Source of the DNA: Aestuariimicrobium soli
Lineage (GTDB): Bacteria; Actinomycetota; Actinomycetes; Propionibacteriales; Propionibacteriaceae
Length of the DNA stretch: 64,000 nucleotides
Direction: 5' to 3'
Assembly (NCBI RefSeq): GCF_051192575.1
Contig: NZ_JBPJSQ010000007.1
Coordinates: forward strand, 62,001-126,000
In this document: positions 1-8,315 of the stretch, piece by piece
Position numbering within the stretch: position 1 is the first letter of the stretch
Layout of the letters: each line of letters starts with the position of its first letter
The notes under the pieces: generated by a model
Told to the model about the DNA's origin: nothing
Databases searched by the model: none
What the model saw: the letters and a program-made list of their open reading frames with translations, nothing else
Made by a program: the position numbers and the translations under genes

Positions 1-713
1 AGCAGGGGTTCGCCCGTCAGCCACGTGGTCAGGCGCCGTTCGAGGCCGGCGGGGTCGTGGAGCGGGGGTCGTCCGGTGACGTCATTCGCGGCCACCGTGA
101 GGGCCAACGGTGAGCCCTGGGCCCACTCGACGAGCGTGTCGAGGCGGGACTCGTCGACCTGCCGGTCGCGCAGCAGCTGTCGAGCCTCGTCGTCGTTGAG
201 GACAGGGAGCGGGAGGTCGATCGTGATGGCGTCGAGCCCGTGCTGACGCCACGAGGGCCCCGGCGCACGGCGACCGGCGACGATCAGCCGGGAGGAGTCG
301 TCGAGTCGATCGAGCAGGCGGTCACGCAGGCGGTCGAGCAGGGTGTTGAGCTGGGGGCGCTTCCGGTCCGGGTTGTCCAGGGAGTCGGCGTCATCGATCA
401 CGAAGCACACCAGTTCGCCGTTGCGCCTCGACGGTGCTGCGGCGATCAGATCGTCGGCGGCCCGTTCCGGGTCGGAGGCGAGGTCGCGCGCCGAGACGTG
501 CACGACGCTGTGGCCGGCTCCATCGCGCAGGTGTCGGACCAGTTCACGCAGCAGGGTCGACTTGCCGATGCCACCCGGACCGTGCACGTAGAGCAGGCGC
601 GTGGGGGTGGTGGGTTCGAGCAGCTCATTGACGGCAGCCAACTCGGCCGAGCGACCGACAAAACGGGCGGCATCGGCTGCATCGGCAGCCTGCCGAAGCG
701 TGCGGGGGGACAC
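1..713 (-). CDS. STAND/AAA-type ATP-binding protein (3' end cut by window edge)
   Basis: The N-terminal 237 residues of a larger protein run off the left edge. A Walker A loop GPGGIGKST lies near residue 47, and a Walker B-like strand VCFVIDDAD follows about 55 residues later. This is the layout of STAND/NB-ARC-like ATPases, often found at the N-terminus of large LuxR-type regulators. The missing C-terminal part would decide between regulator and other ATPase. I start at GTG 713: an in-frame stop lies four codons upstream, and a TAGTCT box ends six bases before the GTG, which fits a leaderless start. It is divergent from the DinB-like gene. Confidence 0.72.
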   Translation of the reverse strand, partial: MSPRTLRQAADAADAARFVGRSAELAAVNELLEPTTPTRLLYVHGPGGIGKSTLLRELVRHLRDGAGHSVVHVSARDLASDPERAADDLIAAAPSRRNGELVCFVIDDADSLDNPDRKRPQLNTLLDRLRDRLLDRLDDSSRLIVAGRRAPGPSWRQHGLDAITIDLPLPVLNDDEARQLLRDRQVDESRLDTLVEWAQGSPLALTVAANDVTGRPPLHDPAGLERRLTTWLTGEPL

Positions 714-719
714 GTGGGA

Positions 720-725
720 AGACTA
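720..725 (-). promoter_or_regulatory. -10 box TAGTCT, leaderless start
   Basis: TAGTCT on the minus strand is separated by six bases from GTG 713, so transcription would begin at or next to the start codon. Confidence 0.5.
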
Positions 726-746
726 CTCCCGCGCGCCTGCGTCACC

Positions 747-752
747 TAGGGT
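747..752 (+). promoter_or_regulatory. -10 box TAGGGT, leaderless start
   Basis: TAGGGT is followed by six bases and then ATG 759. No Shine-Dalgarno fits between them. Confidence 0.55.
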
Positions 753-758
753 TCGACC

Positions 759-1265
759 ATGAGGCCCACACCCCCTGCCCTGCCCGAACCGCCTGGTGAC
801 TCCGACGAGCGCAGCCTGCTCGAGGGCTTCCTCGACATGTACCGCGCCGTCGTGGTGCGCAAGGTAGAGGGGTTGTCGGACGACCTGGCCGGTCGGGCCG
901 TGGTCGAGTCGGGGACGAGCGTGGCCGGGCTCGTCCGCCATCTTCGGTGGGTCGAGCACGCCTGGTTCGTGGAGGCGCTGGCCGGCGAGCCGCGCCCGGC
1001 CTGGCGTGCGGACGACCCGCAGTGGCAGTTCCGGGTGGGCGACGAGGGGCTCGCGGTGCTGGTGGACGAGTACCTCGCGGCGGTCGACGAATCGCGGACG
1101 ATCACGGCCGGGCTCGAGCTCGACGCCGTCGGCCACAACCCGCATCTGGGCGACGTCTCGCTGCGGTGGATCTACGGCCACATGGTGCAGGAGACGGCCC
1201 GGCACGCGGGGCACCTGGACATCCTGGTGGAGCAACTGACCGGTGGCGTGGGGTTCAACGCCTGA
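759..1265 (+). CDS. DinB/DUF664 family protein
   Basis: 168 residues with the four-helix DinB-like pattern. Histidines in RHLRWVEH (about residue 60) and RHAGHLDIL (about residue 145) are placed like the three-His metal site of the family. DinB-like proteins include thiol transferases, but most DUF664 members are uncharacterised, so no substrate can be given. A second member lies at 17176-17829. The start is fixed by the leaderless -10 box six bases upstream. Confidence 0.85.
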   Translation: MRPTPPALPEPPGDSDERSLLEGFLDMYRAVVVRKVEGLSDDLAGRAVVESGTSVAGLVRHLRWVEHAWFVEALAGEPRPAWRADDPQWQFRVGDEGLAVLVDEYLAAVDESRTITAGLELDAVGHNPHLGDVSLRWIYGHMVQETARHAGHLDILVEQLTGGVGFNA

Positions 1266-1295
1266 GAGTTGGTGCGCTGGTGTGGTCGCGTTGGC

Positions 1296-1454
1296 TCAGG
1301 AACCGGGCGCCGCGACCAGCACCGACCGCAACTCGCCGATCGGTAGGGGCATGGATGATGTGGTGGTGACTGACTTCGTCGACTGCCCCGACGGGGTGCA
1401 GGCCGACATCAGGCCCGCCACCAGCGCGGCGCAGGCGATCGTCCGAACTCTCAC
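1296..1454 (-). CDS. Possible very small lipoprotein
   Basis: A 52-residue reading frame from GTG 1454 has a basic start, a hydrophobic stretch and a lipobox-like LMSAC. The remaining ~34 residues are Ser/Thr-rich and end before 1296. A purine-rich AGGGG sits seven bases upstream of the GTG. The frame stays open upstream to 1544 but is Arg/Pro-rich there, which looks like a shadow. It could be a real short secreted lipopeptide or the remnant of a longer lipoprotein. I recognise no family. Confidence 0.35.
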   Translation of the reverse strand: MRVRTIACAALVAGLMSACTPSGQSTKSVTTTSSMPLPIGELRSVLVAAPGS

Positions 1455-1546
1455 TCGGACCCCTCGGGATCGGAGGCGACCGCTGCCGCCACGAGCCTCG
1501 AAACTCTCACGGCGAGGGGTCGGTGCGCGAGGGGGTCGGGCCAACC

Positions 1547-1583
1547 TGTGGACAAATCATCGGGACTCGCCCACCTGTCCACA
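1547..1583. promoter_or_regulatory. Pair of facing DnaA-box-like sites
   Basis: TGTGGACAA (1547-1555, the complement of the consensus DnaA box TTGTCCACA) faces CTGTCCACA (1575-1583). TGTGGACA and TGTCCACA form an inverted repeat with a 20-base spacer. It lies just upstream of the promoter of the glyoxalase/HxlR pair. Confidence 0.4.
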
Positions 1584-1595
1584 AACTGCTTGCTA

Positions 1596-1629
1596 TTGAC
1601 AAGCTGGCTTGTTTTTCGCAAGCTAGGAA
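1596..1629 (+). promoter_or_regulatory. Promoter region with HxlR-type operator
   Basis: TTGACA (1596-1601) is a consensus -35. Immediately downstream is the dyad GCTTG-N7-CAAGC (1607-1611 and 1619-1623) with a T-rich centre, as in HxlR-family operators. An overlapping dyad ACAAGC-TG-GCTTGT (1600-1613) shares its left part. No good -10 is seen at 17 bases; AAGCTA or TAGGAA lie slightly further away. The downstream HxlR gene suggests autoregulation. Confidence 0.55.
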
Positions 1630-1689
1630 CAGATGATCCCTGCGTGGCCGATCGGCTCTGCAGGACCCACCACCACCAGGAGCACGGCA

Positions 1690-2130
1690 ATGACGCACAT
1701 CTTCGTGAACATCCCCACCAACGACCTCGAGCGGGCCAAGTCCTTCTACACCTCGCTCGGAGCGACCATCAATCCGACCTTCACCGACGAGAACGGCGCC
1801 TGCATCGTGTGGGACGAGAACGTCTTCTTCATGGTGCTGACCCGCGAGTTCTTCGCTACCTTCACCGACAAGGAGGTGTGCGACCCGAAGACGCACTCCA
1901 TGGCCCTGCTGTCGCTCAGCCGTGAGTCGCGGGCCGCCGTCGACCAGGCGGTGGAAGCCGGCATCGCGGCCGGAGGAACCGAACTCAACGAGGCCAAGGA
2001 CTACGGCTTCATGTACTCGCGGGCCATCGAGGACCCCGATGGCAACGGCATCGACTTCCTGTTCATGGAGCCCGCGGCGGTCGAGCAGGGCCCCGAGGCC
2101 TACCTGGCCGAGCAGGGGGCGACCGTCTGA
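1690..2130 (+). CDS. VOC (glyoxalase/bleomycin-resistance fold) protein
   Basis: 146 residues opening MTHIFVNIPTNDLERAKSFY, the first beta-alpha unit of the VOC fold, and closing with the usual EDPDGNGIDFLF segment. This resembles the YdfO/PhnB-like group of small VOC proteins, many of which are inducible resistance or detoxification proteins; the substrate is unknown. I use ATG 1690 because AGGAG lies about eight bases upstream. The frame is open from 1633 but adds no VOC sequence. The next gene, an HxlR regulator, begins one base after its stop, so the two form one unit. Confidence 0.88.
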   Translation: MTHIFVNIPTNDLERAKSFYTSLGATINPTFTDENGACIVWDENVFFMVLTREFFATFTDKEVCDPKTHSMALLSLSRESRAAVDQAVEAGIAAGGTELNEAKDYGFMYSRAIEDPDGNGIDFLFMEPAAVEQGPEAYLAEQGATV

Positions 2131-2131
2131 C

Positions 2132-2839
2132 ATGGCAGCCCGCAGCTACGGGCAGTACTGCGGCGTGACGACGGCCGTCGAGCTGATCGGCGAGCGGTGG
2201 GCCCTGCTCATCGTCCGCGACCTGCTCGTCGGCCCTCGTCGTTACACCGATCTGAAGCAGGGGCTGCCCAAGATCCCCACCAACATCCTGTCGACCAGGC
2301 TCAAGGAGCTGCAGGACTCCGGCGTGGTCAGGCGGGTGCCGCTGCCCCGGTGCGGACTGGTCTACGAGCTCACCGACTACGGGCGTGAGCTCGAGCCCGT
2401 CGTGCTCGCTCTGGGGCGGTGGGGGTTCCGGTCGATGGGTGACCCAGGGGACGACGACGTGGTCACGCCCGACTCCCTGACGATGGCGCTGCGGACGGCC
2501 TTCCAGTCAGCGGTCGCCGCCGAACGTCCGCGGGCTGACTACGAGCTTCACGTCGGCGAGGTGGTGCTGCGCGCGATCGTGCGGGGCGACCGATTGTCCG
2601 TCGTGCAGGTTGACAGCGGACGACCGGTTGACCCGGCCCGGTCGTCCTCGGTCTCCGGTGAGGCCGATGTGGTGATCGCGGCCGGTCCGGGGATCCGCCG
2701 TGTGATCTCGGGCGAGCTGACCGCGGACGATGCCCTCGCGCAGGGTGTGTGGGAGGTGGTGTCGGGGGAGTCGGCGCTGCTGGAGCAGTTCGCCGAGACC
2801 TTCCACATCGGCATCGACCGTGCAGATTCCGTTGAATAG
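2132..2839 (+). CDS. HxlR-family transcriptional regulator with SCP2-like C-terminus
   Basis: 235 residues. Residues 8-95 are a winged helix of HxlR type: CGVTTAVELIGERWALLIVRDL, then RYTDLKQGLPKIPTNILSTR. The Cys near the N-terminus is where thiol-sensing members carry their redox cysteine. The last ~110 residues resemble the SCP2 sterol-binding-like domain found in long HxlR proteins. It probably controls itself and the VOC gene through the dyad at 1607-1623. The effector is unknown; an electrophile or quinone would fit the family. Confidence 0.88.
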   Translation: MAARSYGQYCGVTTAVELIGERWALLIVRDLLVGPRRYTDLKQGLPKIPTNILSTRLKELQDSGVVRRVPLPRCGLVYELTDYGRELEPVVLALGRWGFRSMGDPGDDDVVTPDSLTMALRTAFQSAVAAERPRADYELHVGEVVLRAIVRGDRLSVVQVDSGRPVDPARSSSVSGEADVVIAAGPGIRRVISGELTADDALAQGVWEVVSGESALLEQFAETFHIGIDRADSVE

Positions 2840-2905
2840 CGGCGATTGTTGCCTTCAGCCGGCCACTTCGGGGGCCACGCGAGGGAATCTGCACAGATCG
2901 CCGCT
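2820..2905. repeat. Interleaved inverted repeats at the hxlR 3' end
   Basis: GTGCAGATTCC (2820-2830) is complementary to GGAATCTGCAC (2884-2894), and AGCGGCGAT (2838-2846) to ATCGCCGCT (2897-2905). The order A-B-A'-B' means the two stems exclude each other or form a pseudoknot. The first arm is inside the coding end of the HxlR gene. Confidence 0.6.
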
Positions 2906-2924
2906 CCTTCGACCTGACGCGACG

Positions 2925-2999
2925 TGGTCAAATCGCAGCAGCTGAGGGCGATCGATCCACACCACGGATCGCCCGGGCTCAGCTGCTGCAGTTTGACCA
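2925..2999. terminator. 75-bp near-palindrome between convergent genes
   Basis: TGGTCAAA, GCAGCAGCTGAG and GGCGATC on the left pair with GATCGCC, CTCAGCTGCTGC and TTTGACCA on the right, with small interruptions. It lies between the HxlR gene and the opposing SDR gene, so it probably ends transcription from both sides. There is no U-tract. Confidence 0.6.
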
Positions 3000-3033
3000 A
3001 TGGGAGCCGTGACCGGGGTGGTGACGCCAGGCC

Positions 3034-3765
3034 TCACCGGCCCAGCTCCACCCCGGTGAACTCCGCCAGCGACGCCAGCAACCCGTTCTGGAACTGCACG
3101 TCACCCACAGACCGGTGCGGGCGCGCCACCCGTCGGTGGTGCCAGAACTGCCCCGATTCCAGAGCGGCGGGGTCGTCCGAGGTGGCCAACCAGACCTGCG
3201 TGACATGGCCCTCCACGAGGTCGTCCGGGGCGCTCGGGCCGCCCATGCGCGTCGGCACCCAACCCGGGTCCACCGCCGACGACACCACCTGTGGCCACCG
3301 TCGGGCCACCGCTGCGGCCAGCGTTGTCACGAACAGCTTGCTGTCGGAGTAGGTCGAGCCCTGTGGCTGCGCCCAGTCGATGCCGTCGAGCCGTGCCCGT
3401 CCGCCGGCGTGCATGTCGCTGCTGAGGTACACCAGTCGCGAGGGACGATCCATGAGCGCTGTCAGCAGGTACGGGGCCACCACGTTGACAGCGAGCACCG
3501 TGCGGCCGTCGCCCACGCCAGCGTTGTGGATCACGGCATCGCACCTCCCGAGGGTGTTCACCTGATCGGCCACCGACGTCACCTCGTGACGGTGGGCCAG
3601 ATCGCCCACCGCCACGGCGGCGCCCCGGCCCACCAGATCGGCGACCGCGGGCCTTCGCCCGGGCGTTCGCACGTGCACCACCACCTGGTGTCCCTGGTCG
3701 AGCAGGGCTGCCGCAGCCCCGTGCCCCAGTCCCTCCGCCGATCCCGTCACCAGCACTCGCGCCAT
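3034..3765 (-). CDS. Short-chain dehydrogenase/reductase-like protein
   Basis: 243 residues. The N-terminus VLVTGSAEGLGHGAA is the TGxxxGxG cofactor loop, VIHNAG replaces the usual NNAG, and YSDSK carries the Tyr-x-x-x-Lys catalytic pair with Ser in LVYLSSDMH. The C-terminal half is typical of small-molecule SDRs with an adjacent DPGWVPTRM segment. The substrate cannot be told. I start at ATG 3765 (MARVLVTGS), with AAAGGG upstream; the frame extends to 4095 but that part is basic and unlike SDRs. Confidence 0.85.
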   Translation of the reverse strand: MARVLVTGSAEGLGHGAAAALLDQGHQVVVHVRTPGRRPAVADLVGRGAAVAVGDLAHRHEVTSVADQVNTLGRCDAVIHNAGVGDGRTVLAVNVVAPYLLTALMDRPSRLVYLSSDMHAGGRARLDGIDWAQPQGSTYSDSKLFVTTLAAAVARRWPQVVSSAVDPGWVPTRMGGPSAPDDLVEGHVTQVWLATSDDPAALESGQFWHHRRVARPHRSVGDVQFQNGLLASLAEFTGVELGR

Positions 3766-4073
3766 CGTCCGCCCTTTCGTCGCCTCATCGTGGTCACGGT
3801 CGGGGAGGGCTGCGCCAATTGGGGCAGCCACGAGGGGGGTGCTGGACAATTCCAGCCCCGAACCGCTGCGAGCATGCCCCGCTTGGTGGAACCGTCCCGA
3901 ACGGCCGCCTCCCGCCACCGGCCGGCGCACCTGCGGCGCCGCCACCCCAGCCCCCCGAACCCCAGCACCGCCCCGAATCCTGCCGCCACCCAGCCCCACC
4001 CGCGCGCGAGTTTGACACCGATTACACGAGCTGTCACGGGCATCTCTGAGCGTGAAAATCCTCACCAAATCCA

Positions 4074-4102
4074 TTGACCGTGAAATCGTTCTCACGTAGC
4101 GT
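4074..4102 (+). promoter_or_regulatory. Promoter with LacI-type operator in the spacer (sugar/sulfatase operon)
   Basis: TTGACC (4074-4079), a 17-base spacer and TAGCGT (4097-4102) make a good promoter. The spacer starts with GTGAAATCGTTCTCAC (4080-4095), a dyad GTGAnAnCGnTnTCAC centred on CG, the hallmark of LacI-family operators. A shorter GTGA-N6-TCAC half-match lies at 4062-4075. The LacI gene in the operon is the obvious ligand. Apart from these sites, 3766-4181 holds only GC-rich sequence and a TTGACA at 4012-4017. Confidence 0.7.
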
Positions 4103-4181
4103 CAGGTGCTGGCGACAGCACAACACCACCTCGCCGCACCCACCCACCGAACCCGCGCAGCTCTCTCACAAGGAAGTGGAC

Positions 4182-5447
4182 ATGAAGCGTCGACTCTTTC
4201 TCTCATCCCTGGCAGCCGCGGCGGCGACCACCGCCGTCACCGCCGCCGGCTGCGGTTCCTCGTCCACCGGAAGCTCCGGAGGAACCGTCAACCTCACCTT
4301 CCGTCAGTTCGACCCGCCCACCGAGATCGCCGGCCTTCAGAAGGCCGTCGACGCGTGGAACACCGCCAACCCGAAGATCCAGATCAAGATGGAGACCCTC
4401 AGCGGGGCCGACACGGCCCAGCAGTTCGCCCGCGAGGCCAACAGCGGGTCGGGCCCCGACATCGTCCAGCTCGGTTACGTGTCGGTGAAAGACCTTGCCA
4501 AGCCGAAGATCCTCAAGCCGATCGGCGACCTGATCGACAAGTCAGCGCTCGACACCCCGCTCGACAAGTTCCTGGCCCTCGACATGAACGTCTTCGACGA
4601 CCAGACCTGGGCGTTGCCGTGGACCGTGGACACCTTCGCCATGACCTACAACCCCGATGCGATGGGCGGCGCCAAGGCGCCCACCACTTGGGAGGAACTG
4701 CAGCAGACCGCCGCCACCATCGGCGGTCAGGGCAAGACCGGCTTCGCCTTCGCGGGCGCCAGCAGCCCTGTCGCCGGCCAGTGGTTCGCCCTCAACTACT
4801 ACATGTGGTCGAAGGGCTTCAGCCTGATCGAGCAGGATGGCGACGCCTGGGCGCCCGGGGCCACCGCCGACCAGTTCAAGAGCGCCATGGACTACTTCAA
4901 CTCGTTCTTCACCAGTGGCGCCACGCCGAAGTCGATGATGGCCGTCGAGTCGGCCAATGATCCGCAGATCATCTCCAGCATCGGCAAGGGCGACACCGCC
5001 ATGACGATGATGGCCCCGCAGACCCTCCGCAACGCCCGACAGACCTCCGACAAGGTGGTTTCGGCGGTCATGCCCGATGGGCTGACCGATGGTGCCACCC
5101 ACCTGGGCGGACGATCCCTGGGCATCAATGCCTCCAGCAAGCACCCGGAGGAGGCCTGGGAGTTCATCAAGTTCCTGTCGTCGGCGAAGGCGTTCGAGAC
5201 GATCCCGCAGTTCCCGGCGGCCACCACCGTGCTGAGCGACATGAAGGTCAATGCCGGTGAAGAGGGCTACCAGCAGCAGCTGCCGCACTCGCGCTCCTTC
5301 GCCCGCTACATCAAGGGTCCGGTGCCGGTGGCCACCCTGCAGAAGCTCTCCTGCGCGGCCTTCGGCTCGGTCTACTCGGGCCAGCAGACCAGCGACAAGG
5401 CCGCCCAGGCCCTCGTGAACGACATCGCCCAGGCCATCAAGGGCTGA
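4182..5447 (+). CDS. ABC sugar-binding lipoprotein
   Basis: 421 residues. MKRRLFLSSLAAAAATTA is a signal peptide ending in the lipobox TAAGC, so the mature protein is a surface lipoprotein. The rest is a family 1 (maltose/UgpB-like) solute-binding protein: VNLTFRQFDPPTEIAGLQKAVDAWN, then GPDIVQLGYVSVKDLAKPKI, and TWALPWTVDTFAMTYNPDAM near the hinge. AAGGAAG precedes ATG 4182. It is first of an operon with two permeases, a LacI regulator and two sulfatases, which points to a sugar released from a sulfated glycan. The ligand is not known. Confidence 0.92.
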   Translation: MKRRLFLSSLAAAAATTAVTAAGCGSSSTGSSGGTVNLTFRQFDPPTEIAGLQKAVDAWNTANPKIQIKMETLSGADTAQQFAREANSGSGPDIVQLGYVSVKDLAKPKILKPIGDLIDKSALDTPLDKFLALDMNVFDDQTWALPWTVDTFAMTYNPDAMGGAKAPTTWEELQQTAATIGGQGKTGFAFAGASSPVAGQWFALNYYMWSKGFSLIEQDGDAWAPGATADQFKSAMDYFNSFFTSGATPKSMMAVESANDPQIISSIGKGDTAMTMMAPQTLRNARQTSDKVVSAVMPDGLTDGATHLGGRSLGINASSKHPEEAWEFIKFLSSAKAFETIPQFPAATTVLSDMKVNAGEEGYQQQLPHSRSFARYIKGPVPVATLQKLSCAAFGSVYSGQQTSDKAAQALVNDIAQAIKG

Positions 5448-5452
5448 GCTGG

Positions 5453-6406
5453 ATGACTCAGGTCACCGCGTCCCCACCCCTCGTCCGATCGGATCGGCGC
5501 CCGGCGGCCCGGCGTCGGCGTCAACCCCTGGCGCCTTACGCCCTGCTCGCCCCGACGCTGACCCTGTTGGCTGTGCTGTTCGTGCTGCCCGGCCTCTACA
5601 ACCTGTGGCTGAGCCTGCACAAGGTGACGCCCTACGACGCCCTTGGCGACGGCACCTTCGTGGGACTCGACAACTTCCGCGCCGTGCTGGGTTCACCCCA
5701 GACGTGGGTGAACGGACGAAACACCGTCGTCTGGCTCACCCTCACCACGGTGGTGCTCCGCATCGTGTTCGGCCTGGCCCTGGCGATGCTGCTGCAGGCC
5801 TCGGTACTGCGGCGGCTGCGCGTGCTCGGGCTGGCGCGCACCATCGTGCTGTTGCCGTGGATGATTCCGCCGACGGTGGCGGTGGCCGCGTGGAAATGGC
5901 TGCTCGACGGTCGATCAGGCCTGATCAACAAGCTGCTGGTCAATGCCGGCCTGATCGACCAGGGCATCCCGTTCCTGGCGCAGACCTCGACGGTGTGGCC
6001 CAGCATCGTGTCGATCCTGGTGTGGCGTGAACTGCCGTTCGTGGTGATCGCGTTCATGGCGGGTCTGCAGGCCATCAACACCGATCAGTACGAGGCCGCC
6101 GCCATCGACGGCGCCTCAGGTTGGCGCACCTTCTGGTACGTGACCCTGCCCAATCTGCGCCCGGTGATCGTGATCATCTCACTGATGATCACCATCGGTT
6201 CGTTCAACAACTTCGTGTACGTCTGGTTGACCACCGGCGGAGGCCCTGGCAGCTACACCCAGGTGCTGGCCACGCAGTTGTTCACCACGGCCTTCATCGA
6301 CAACCAGTTGGGTGCCGGCGCCGCCGTCGGCCTGCTGATGAGCGCGGTGATGGTGCTGTTCGCCGGCGTCTATCTGTACGTCACTTTCAGGGGGAACGAT
6401 GACTGA
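5453..6406 (+). CDS. ABC sugar permease, MalF/UgpA-like
   Basis: 317 residues with six membrane segments. The EAA motif EAAAIDGASGWRTFWYVTLPNLRP (about residues 213-236) is the docking site for the ATPase and is intact. It begins five bases after the binding-protein stop and overlaps the next permease by eight bases, so translation is coupled. No ATPase gene is present in the operon, and a shared MsiK-like ATPase encoded elsewhere is likely, as known in other Actinobacteria. Confidence 0.93.
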   Translation: MTQVTASPPLVRSDRRPAARRRRQPLAPYALLAPTLTLLAVLFVLPGLYNLWLSLHKVTPYDALGDGTFVGLDNFRAVLGSPQTWVNGRNTVVWLTLTTVVLRIVFGLALAMLLQASVLRRLRVLGLARTIVLLPWMIPPTVAVAAWKWLLDGRSGLINKLLVNAGLIDQGIPFLAQTSTVWPSIVSILVWRELPFVVIAFMAGLQAINTDQYEAAAIDGASGWRTFWYVTLPNLRPVIVIISLMITIGSFNNFVYVWLTTGGGPGSYTQVLATQLFTTAFIDNQLGAGAAVGLLMSAVMVLFAGVYLYVTFRGNDD

Positions 6407-7280
6407 GGCCACGCTCACCCGACCCGTCGCCGACCAGGCGCTGCGTCGCCGCCGGACCAGCGTCGGTGACGTGGTGATCCTCGTCGTCACCGCAATCATC
6501 TGTGTGCTGATCGCCTTCCCCTTCCTGTGGATGGTGCTGACGTCGTTCTTCCCGTCGGCCGAACTGTTCGACCCCGATCGACTGCTGCCCGACCCGGGCA
6601 CGGCCACGCTGGCCAATTACGTCGAGCTCTTCTCGGCCTCGAACTTCCTGGCCTACATTCGCAACTCGCTGGTGGTCTCGCTGGTCGCCATGGTGATCGC
6701 CGTGGTGCTCTCGAGCATGTCGGGCTACGCGTTGTCGCGCTATCGCTTCCGCGGCCGCGGTTTCGTGATGGTGAGCATCATCGCCGTGCACCTGTTCCCG
6801 TTCGTGATCCTGATCACGCCGTTGTACTCGTTCTTCAGCGAGGTGCACCTGCTCAACACCCTCGCGGGCCTGGTCATCGCCTACGTGGCCATCACCCTGC
6901 CGTTCGCGACGTACCTGATGATGGGCTTCTTCGAGACGATCCCGAAGAGTTTGGACGAGGCCGCCCGCGTCGACGGGTGCGGCACTCTCGCCACCCTGTT
7001 CCGGGTCGTGCTCCCGGTCGCCTGGCCGGGGATCGCCACCGTCGCGATCAACACGTTCATCATGGCCTGGGAGGAGTATCTGTTCGCCCGCGTGCTGGTC
7101 ACCGACGACAACCTCAAGACCGTGCAGGTGGGGCTGGCCAACTTCTTCGGCGAGTTCACCACCCGCTGGGACCTCGTGATGGCAGCCTCGGTTCTGGCTT
7201 CGGTGCCCACCATCGTGTTGTTCGCCATCGCTCAGAAGCGGTTGGTCGGTGGGCTGGCCGTGGGCGGTGTGAAGGAGTGA
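6399..7280 (+). CDS. ABC sugar permease, MalG/UgpE-like
   Basis: 293 residues, six membrane segments, EAA motif DEAARVDGCGTLATLFRVVLPV (about residues 186-207). It is the second half of the importer channel, coupled to the first permease by an eight-base overlap and followed two bases later by the LacI gene. Confidence 0.93.
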   Translation: MTEATLTRPVADQALRRRRTSVGDVVILVVTAIICVLIAFPFLWMVLTSFFPSAELFDPDRLLPDPGTATLANYVELFSASNFLAYIRNSLVVSLVAMVIAVVLSSMSGYALSRYRFRGRGFVMVSIIAVHLFPFVILITPLYSFFSEVHLLNTLAGLVIAYVAITLPFATYLMMGFFETIPKSLDEAARVDGCGTLATLFRVVLPVAWPGIATVAINTFIMAWEEYLFARVLVTDDNLKTVQVGLANFFGEFTTRWDLVMAASVLASVPTIVLFAIAQKRLVGGLAVGGVKE

Positions 7281-7282
7281 CG

Positions 7283-8308
7283 ATGGCCCCAGCGACCCTG
7301 CGTGACGTGGCAGCCCTGGCGGGCGTGAGCACCGCCACGGTCTCGCGCGTGTTGAACGGATCCGACCGCGTCGACCCCGGCCGGCGTCGTGCCGTCGAGG
7401 CCGCCGCGAAGCAACTCAACTACGTCACCAACGTCTCGGCGCGGGCGTTGCGGTCGCGCCAGAGCATGACCTGGGCCCTGCTCGTCGACGACCTGCAGTC
7501 GGCCTTCTTCTCGGGTCTGGCCGACTCGCTCACCCAGCGTGCCCTCGAGCACGGCCGCACCCTGCTGATCGCCACCACGCAGAAGGACGTGCAGCGGGAG
7601 CGTCAGGTGGTGGCCGCCATGGCAGCCCGGCAGGTCGACGGTCTGTTCGTGGTGTCCGCCTCGGGGGACGCCACCACGGCGCGGCGGGTGGGTTCGTCCG
7701 ATCTGCCCACCGTCTTCGTCGAGCGGTACCCGACGGCGATGGACGGTGACGTGGTCACCTTCGACTACTACGGCGCCGGTCGGCAGCAGATCGACCGGCT
7801 GTGGCAGGCCGGGCACCGGCGGATCGCGTTCATCGGCGGCAACGTGCTCGAGGACCCCGGTTCGCGGCGCATCGCCGCCTACCGCGACGGCCTGCGCGAC
7901 CACGGCGTCGAACCGGACGAGGCCCTGATCGCCGTCGACACGTTCTGGCACACCTCAGGCCCGGCCCTGGCCCGCATGCTCGCCCTGCCCGACCCGCCCA
8001 CCGCCCTGGTGGTCACCGTGATCCCCATGCTGGTGGGGGTGCTGCGGCACCTGGTCTCGGTCGGGATCAGCCTCGACGTGTGTTGTTACGAAGACATCGA
8101 CGTGCCCGAACTGGTGCCCGTGCCGCTCACCGTGATTCACGGCGACCTCCACGAACTCGCCCGGCGGGCCGCCGACACCATGGTGCGCCGCCTGAGCCAC
8201 CCCGACGAGCCGTTCACCACGACCGTGCTCGACACCGTCGTCTCGGAACACCGGCCCACCACCAGCCTGCCCCAGCCCGCCGACCACCCCCAGCCCGCCA
8301 ACCACTGA
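7283..8308 (+). CDS. LacI-family transcriptional regulator
   Basis: 341 residues. The N-terminal helix-turn-helix TLRDVAALAGVSTATVSRVL plus hinge RALRSRQS is typical, followed by a periplasmic-binding-like effector domain. The start ATG 7283 follows GAAGGAG. Its position inside the operon and the LacI-type dyad at 4080-4095 indicate local, probably negative, control by the imported sugar. The C-terminus ends in a Pro/His-rich tail, which is unusual but unlikely to matter. Confidence 0.92.
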   Translation: MAPATLRDVAALAGVSTATVSRVLNGSDRVDPGRRRAVEAAAKQLNYVTNVSARALRSRQSMTWALLVDDLQSAFFSGLADSLTQRALEHGRTLLIATTQKDVQRERQVVAAMAARQVDGLFVVSASGDATTARRVGSSDLPTVFVERYPTAMDGDVVTFDYYGAGRQQIDRLWQAGHRRIAFIGGNVLEDPGSRRIAAYRDGLRDHGVEPDEALIAVDTFWHTSGPALARMLALPDPPTALVVTVIPMLVGVLRHLVSVGISLDVCCYEDIDVPELVPVPLTVIHGDLHELARRAADTMVRRLSHPDEPFTTTVLDTVVSEHRPTTSLPQPADHPQPANH

Positions 8309-8315
8309 GAGCCCG

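Noticed and set aside
3766..4095. N-terminal extension of the SDR to 4095
   Set aside because: The extra 110 residues are basic and Gly/Arg-rich, cross the operator region, and do not resemble SDR sequence.
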